Assembly: GCA_963817785.1 (NCBI GenBank)
Contig: CAWFPL010000005.1
Location: 62,001-126,000 of the forward strand
Direction of reading: 5' to 3'
Origin: JAKALD01 sp963817785
GTDB taxonomy: Bacteria > Pseudomonadota > Gammaproteobacteria > Burkholderiales > SG8-39
DNA length: 64,000 nt
Positions 62,915-64,000 of this stretch are shown piece after piece (the stretch's first letter is position 1; every line of letters begins with the position of its first letter). Position numbers and translations under genes: made by a program. Below the pieces are notes generated by a model. The model was not told the DNA's origin, did not search any database, and saw nothing but the letters and a program-made list of their open reading frames with translations.

Positions 62915-64000
62915 GGGCGGCTTCGAGGAGATGTCGTACACCACCCGGTTGAAGCCGCGCACCTCGTTGATGATCCGGTTGGACACCCGCGCCAGCAGGT
63001 CGTGGGGCAGCTCCGCCCAGCCCGCGGTCATGAAGTCGGTGGTCTGCACCGCGCGCAGCGCCACGACGTGCTGGTAGGTACGCCCGTCCCCCATCACGCC
63101 GACCGAGCGCACCGGCAGGAACACGGCGAATGCCTGCGCGGTCCGGTCGTACCAGGACCTGCCGTCGCTGCCCCTAGTGTTCCTGAGCTCCTCGACGAAG
63201 ATGGCGTCGGCCTGACGCAGGAGGTCCACATGCTCGCGCCTGACCTCGCCCAGGATGCGCACCGCCAGCCCCGGCCCCGGGAACGGATGCCGGTCGATCA
63301 TGTCGCGCGGCAGGCCGAGGGCCAGACCGAGCTCGCGCACCTCGTCCTTGAACAGCTCGCGCAGCGGCTCGAGCAGCTTCAGGTGCAGCGTCTCCGGCAG
63401 GCCGCCTACGTTGTGGTGCGACTTGATCGTCTTGGCCTTCTTGCTCTTGGCACCCGCCGATTCGATCACGTCCGGGTAGATCGTGCCTTGCGCGAGCCAC
63501 TTCGCGTTGGGCAGCTTCGCCGCCTCGCGCTGGAACAGCTCGACGAAGCGCTTGCCTATGATCTTGCGCTTCTGCTCGGGATCCTCCACGCCGCGCAGCG
63601 CATCGAAGAATTCGTCGCTCGCGTCAACGTGCACCACCTTGACGCGCAGGCTGCGGGCGAAGGTCTGCATCACCTGCTCGGCCTCGTTCAGACGCAGCAG
63701 TCCGGTATCCACGAACACGCAGGTCAGACAATCGCCGATCGCTCCGTGAATGAGCGCCGCGGCGACCGACGAGTCGACTCCTCCGGAGAGGCCGAGGATG
63801 ACCTCCTCGTTCCCGACCTGCTCGCGGATGCGCACAGTCGCTTCGGCGACGTAGTCGGGCATGCTCCAGTCCGTGCCGCAACCGCAGATGTCGTGCACGA
63901 ACCGCTGCAGGATGCGCGCGCCCTGCAGGGTGTGCGTCACCTCCGGATGGAATTGCACCGCGTAGAAACGGCGCGCTTCGTCCGCCATGGCCGCGATCGG
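62894..64000 (-). CDS. guaA: GMP synthase (glutamine-hydrolysing), C-terminal part
   Basis: 368 codons are visible; the frame stays open to the right edge, so the N-terminal third is outside. The P-loop ILGLSGGVDSSVAAALIHGA of the PP-ATPase domain is intact, as are SHHNVGGLPE and HPFPGPGLAVRILGEV, ending PPATIEWE. The tail of the glutaminase domain (YAVQFHPEVTHT) is at the edge. It makes GMP from XMP. Chromosomal host gene and integration target; its 3' end is unbroken. Confidence 0.93.
   Translation of the reverse strand, partial: PIAAMADEARRFYAVQFHPEVTHTLQGARILQRFVHDICGCGTDWSMPDYVAEATVRIREQVGNEEVILGLSGGVDSSVAAALIHGAIGDCLTCVFVDTGLLRLNEAEQVMQTFARSLRVKVVHVDASDEFFDALRGVEDPEQKRKIIGKRFVELFQREAAKLPNAKWLAQGTIYPDVIESAGAKSKKAKTIKSHHNVGGLPETLHLKLLEPLRELFKDEVRELGLALGLPRDMIDRHPFPGPGLAVRILGEVRREHVDLLRQADAIFVEELRNTRGSDGRSWYDRTAQAFAVFLPVRSVGVMGDGRTYQHVVALRAVQTTDFMTAGWAELPHDLLARVSNRIINEVRGFNRVVYDISSKPPATIEWE

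Noticed and set aside
1..64000. CRISPR arrays, rRNA and tRNA genes
   Set aside because: No regularly spaced repeats beyond the three iterons in repA, and no recognisable rRNA or tRNA sequence.

Overview
The window holds most of an integrative and conjugative element (ICE) sitting next to the 3' end of guaA. The only chromosomal gene visible is the C-terminal two thirds of guaA (minus strand, right edge). Its protein reads most like a betaproteobacterial GMP synthase. The element's GC-rich, tightly overlapping core genes are of the kind shared by alphaproteobacterial ICEMlSymR7A-like and beta/gammaproteobacterial Tn4371-like elements. A tyrosine integrase is the first element gene beside guaA. 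The other element end is not in the window, so at least 62.8 kb of element sequence is present. No rRNA, tRNA or CRISPR array was seen.

Layout from left to right. (1) 1-21.1 kb is a defence island. It opens with an AddB-like nuclease (cut by the window edge) and an AddA-like helicase-nuclease on the plus strand. These converge on a long minus-strand operon: ribbon-helix-helix protein, SNF2-type helicase, DUF4391 protein, GmrSD-like DUF262/HNH protein, type III Mod and type III Res. mod is split by a 1924-bp IS1634-family element. I could place its ends exactly: 10-bp terminal repeats and a 6-bp ATTAAA duplication. Removing it restores a 618-codon mod frame. An AbiE toxin/antitoxin pair follows. 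(2) 21.1-36.2 kb is the element's plus-strand establishment and maintenance block: ArdC antirestriction protein, a large ParB, several small DUF proteins, a 1438-residue methyltransferase/strawberry-notch helicase, a toprim protein, a SLOG (DUF2493) protein, a membrane protein and DUF736. Many of these have strongly structured leaders. (3) 36.4-38.0 kb is an excision-control cluster: an HTH regulator with a palindromic operator (QseC-like position), a QseM-like DUF2285 protein, and a DUF6499/DUF2285 pair in +1 register (FseA-like). (4) 38.1-39.6 kb is a lower-GC cargo gene encoding a HEPN RNase-like protein. (5) 39.9-44.2 kb carries an HTH protein, RepA with a candidate origin inside its own 3' end, ParA, small partners, TraF, a lytic transglycosylase and a candidate oriT. 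(6) 44.2-58.1 kb is the conjugation operon: relaxase, TraG and TrbBCDEJKLFGI. (7) 58.1-62.9 kb has a LysR regulator, an acyl-homoserine-lactone synthase and receptor pair with a lux/tra box, an AlpA-like excisionase candidate, the integrase and the end of guaA.

How the parts fit. LuxI/LuxR quorum sensing probably drives transfer and excision through the frameshifted activator. The QseM-like protein restrains it, and the AlpA-like protein and integrase carry out excision. RepA/ParA/ParB maintain the circular form. The relaxase, TraG and Trb proteins move it. ArdC and the methyltransferase-helicase plausibly protect entering DNA. The main candidates for undescribed biology are the composite helicase/DUF4391/GmrSD/type III operon, the stand-alone HEPN protein, two or more families of structured leader RNA, and the origin embedded in repA.
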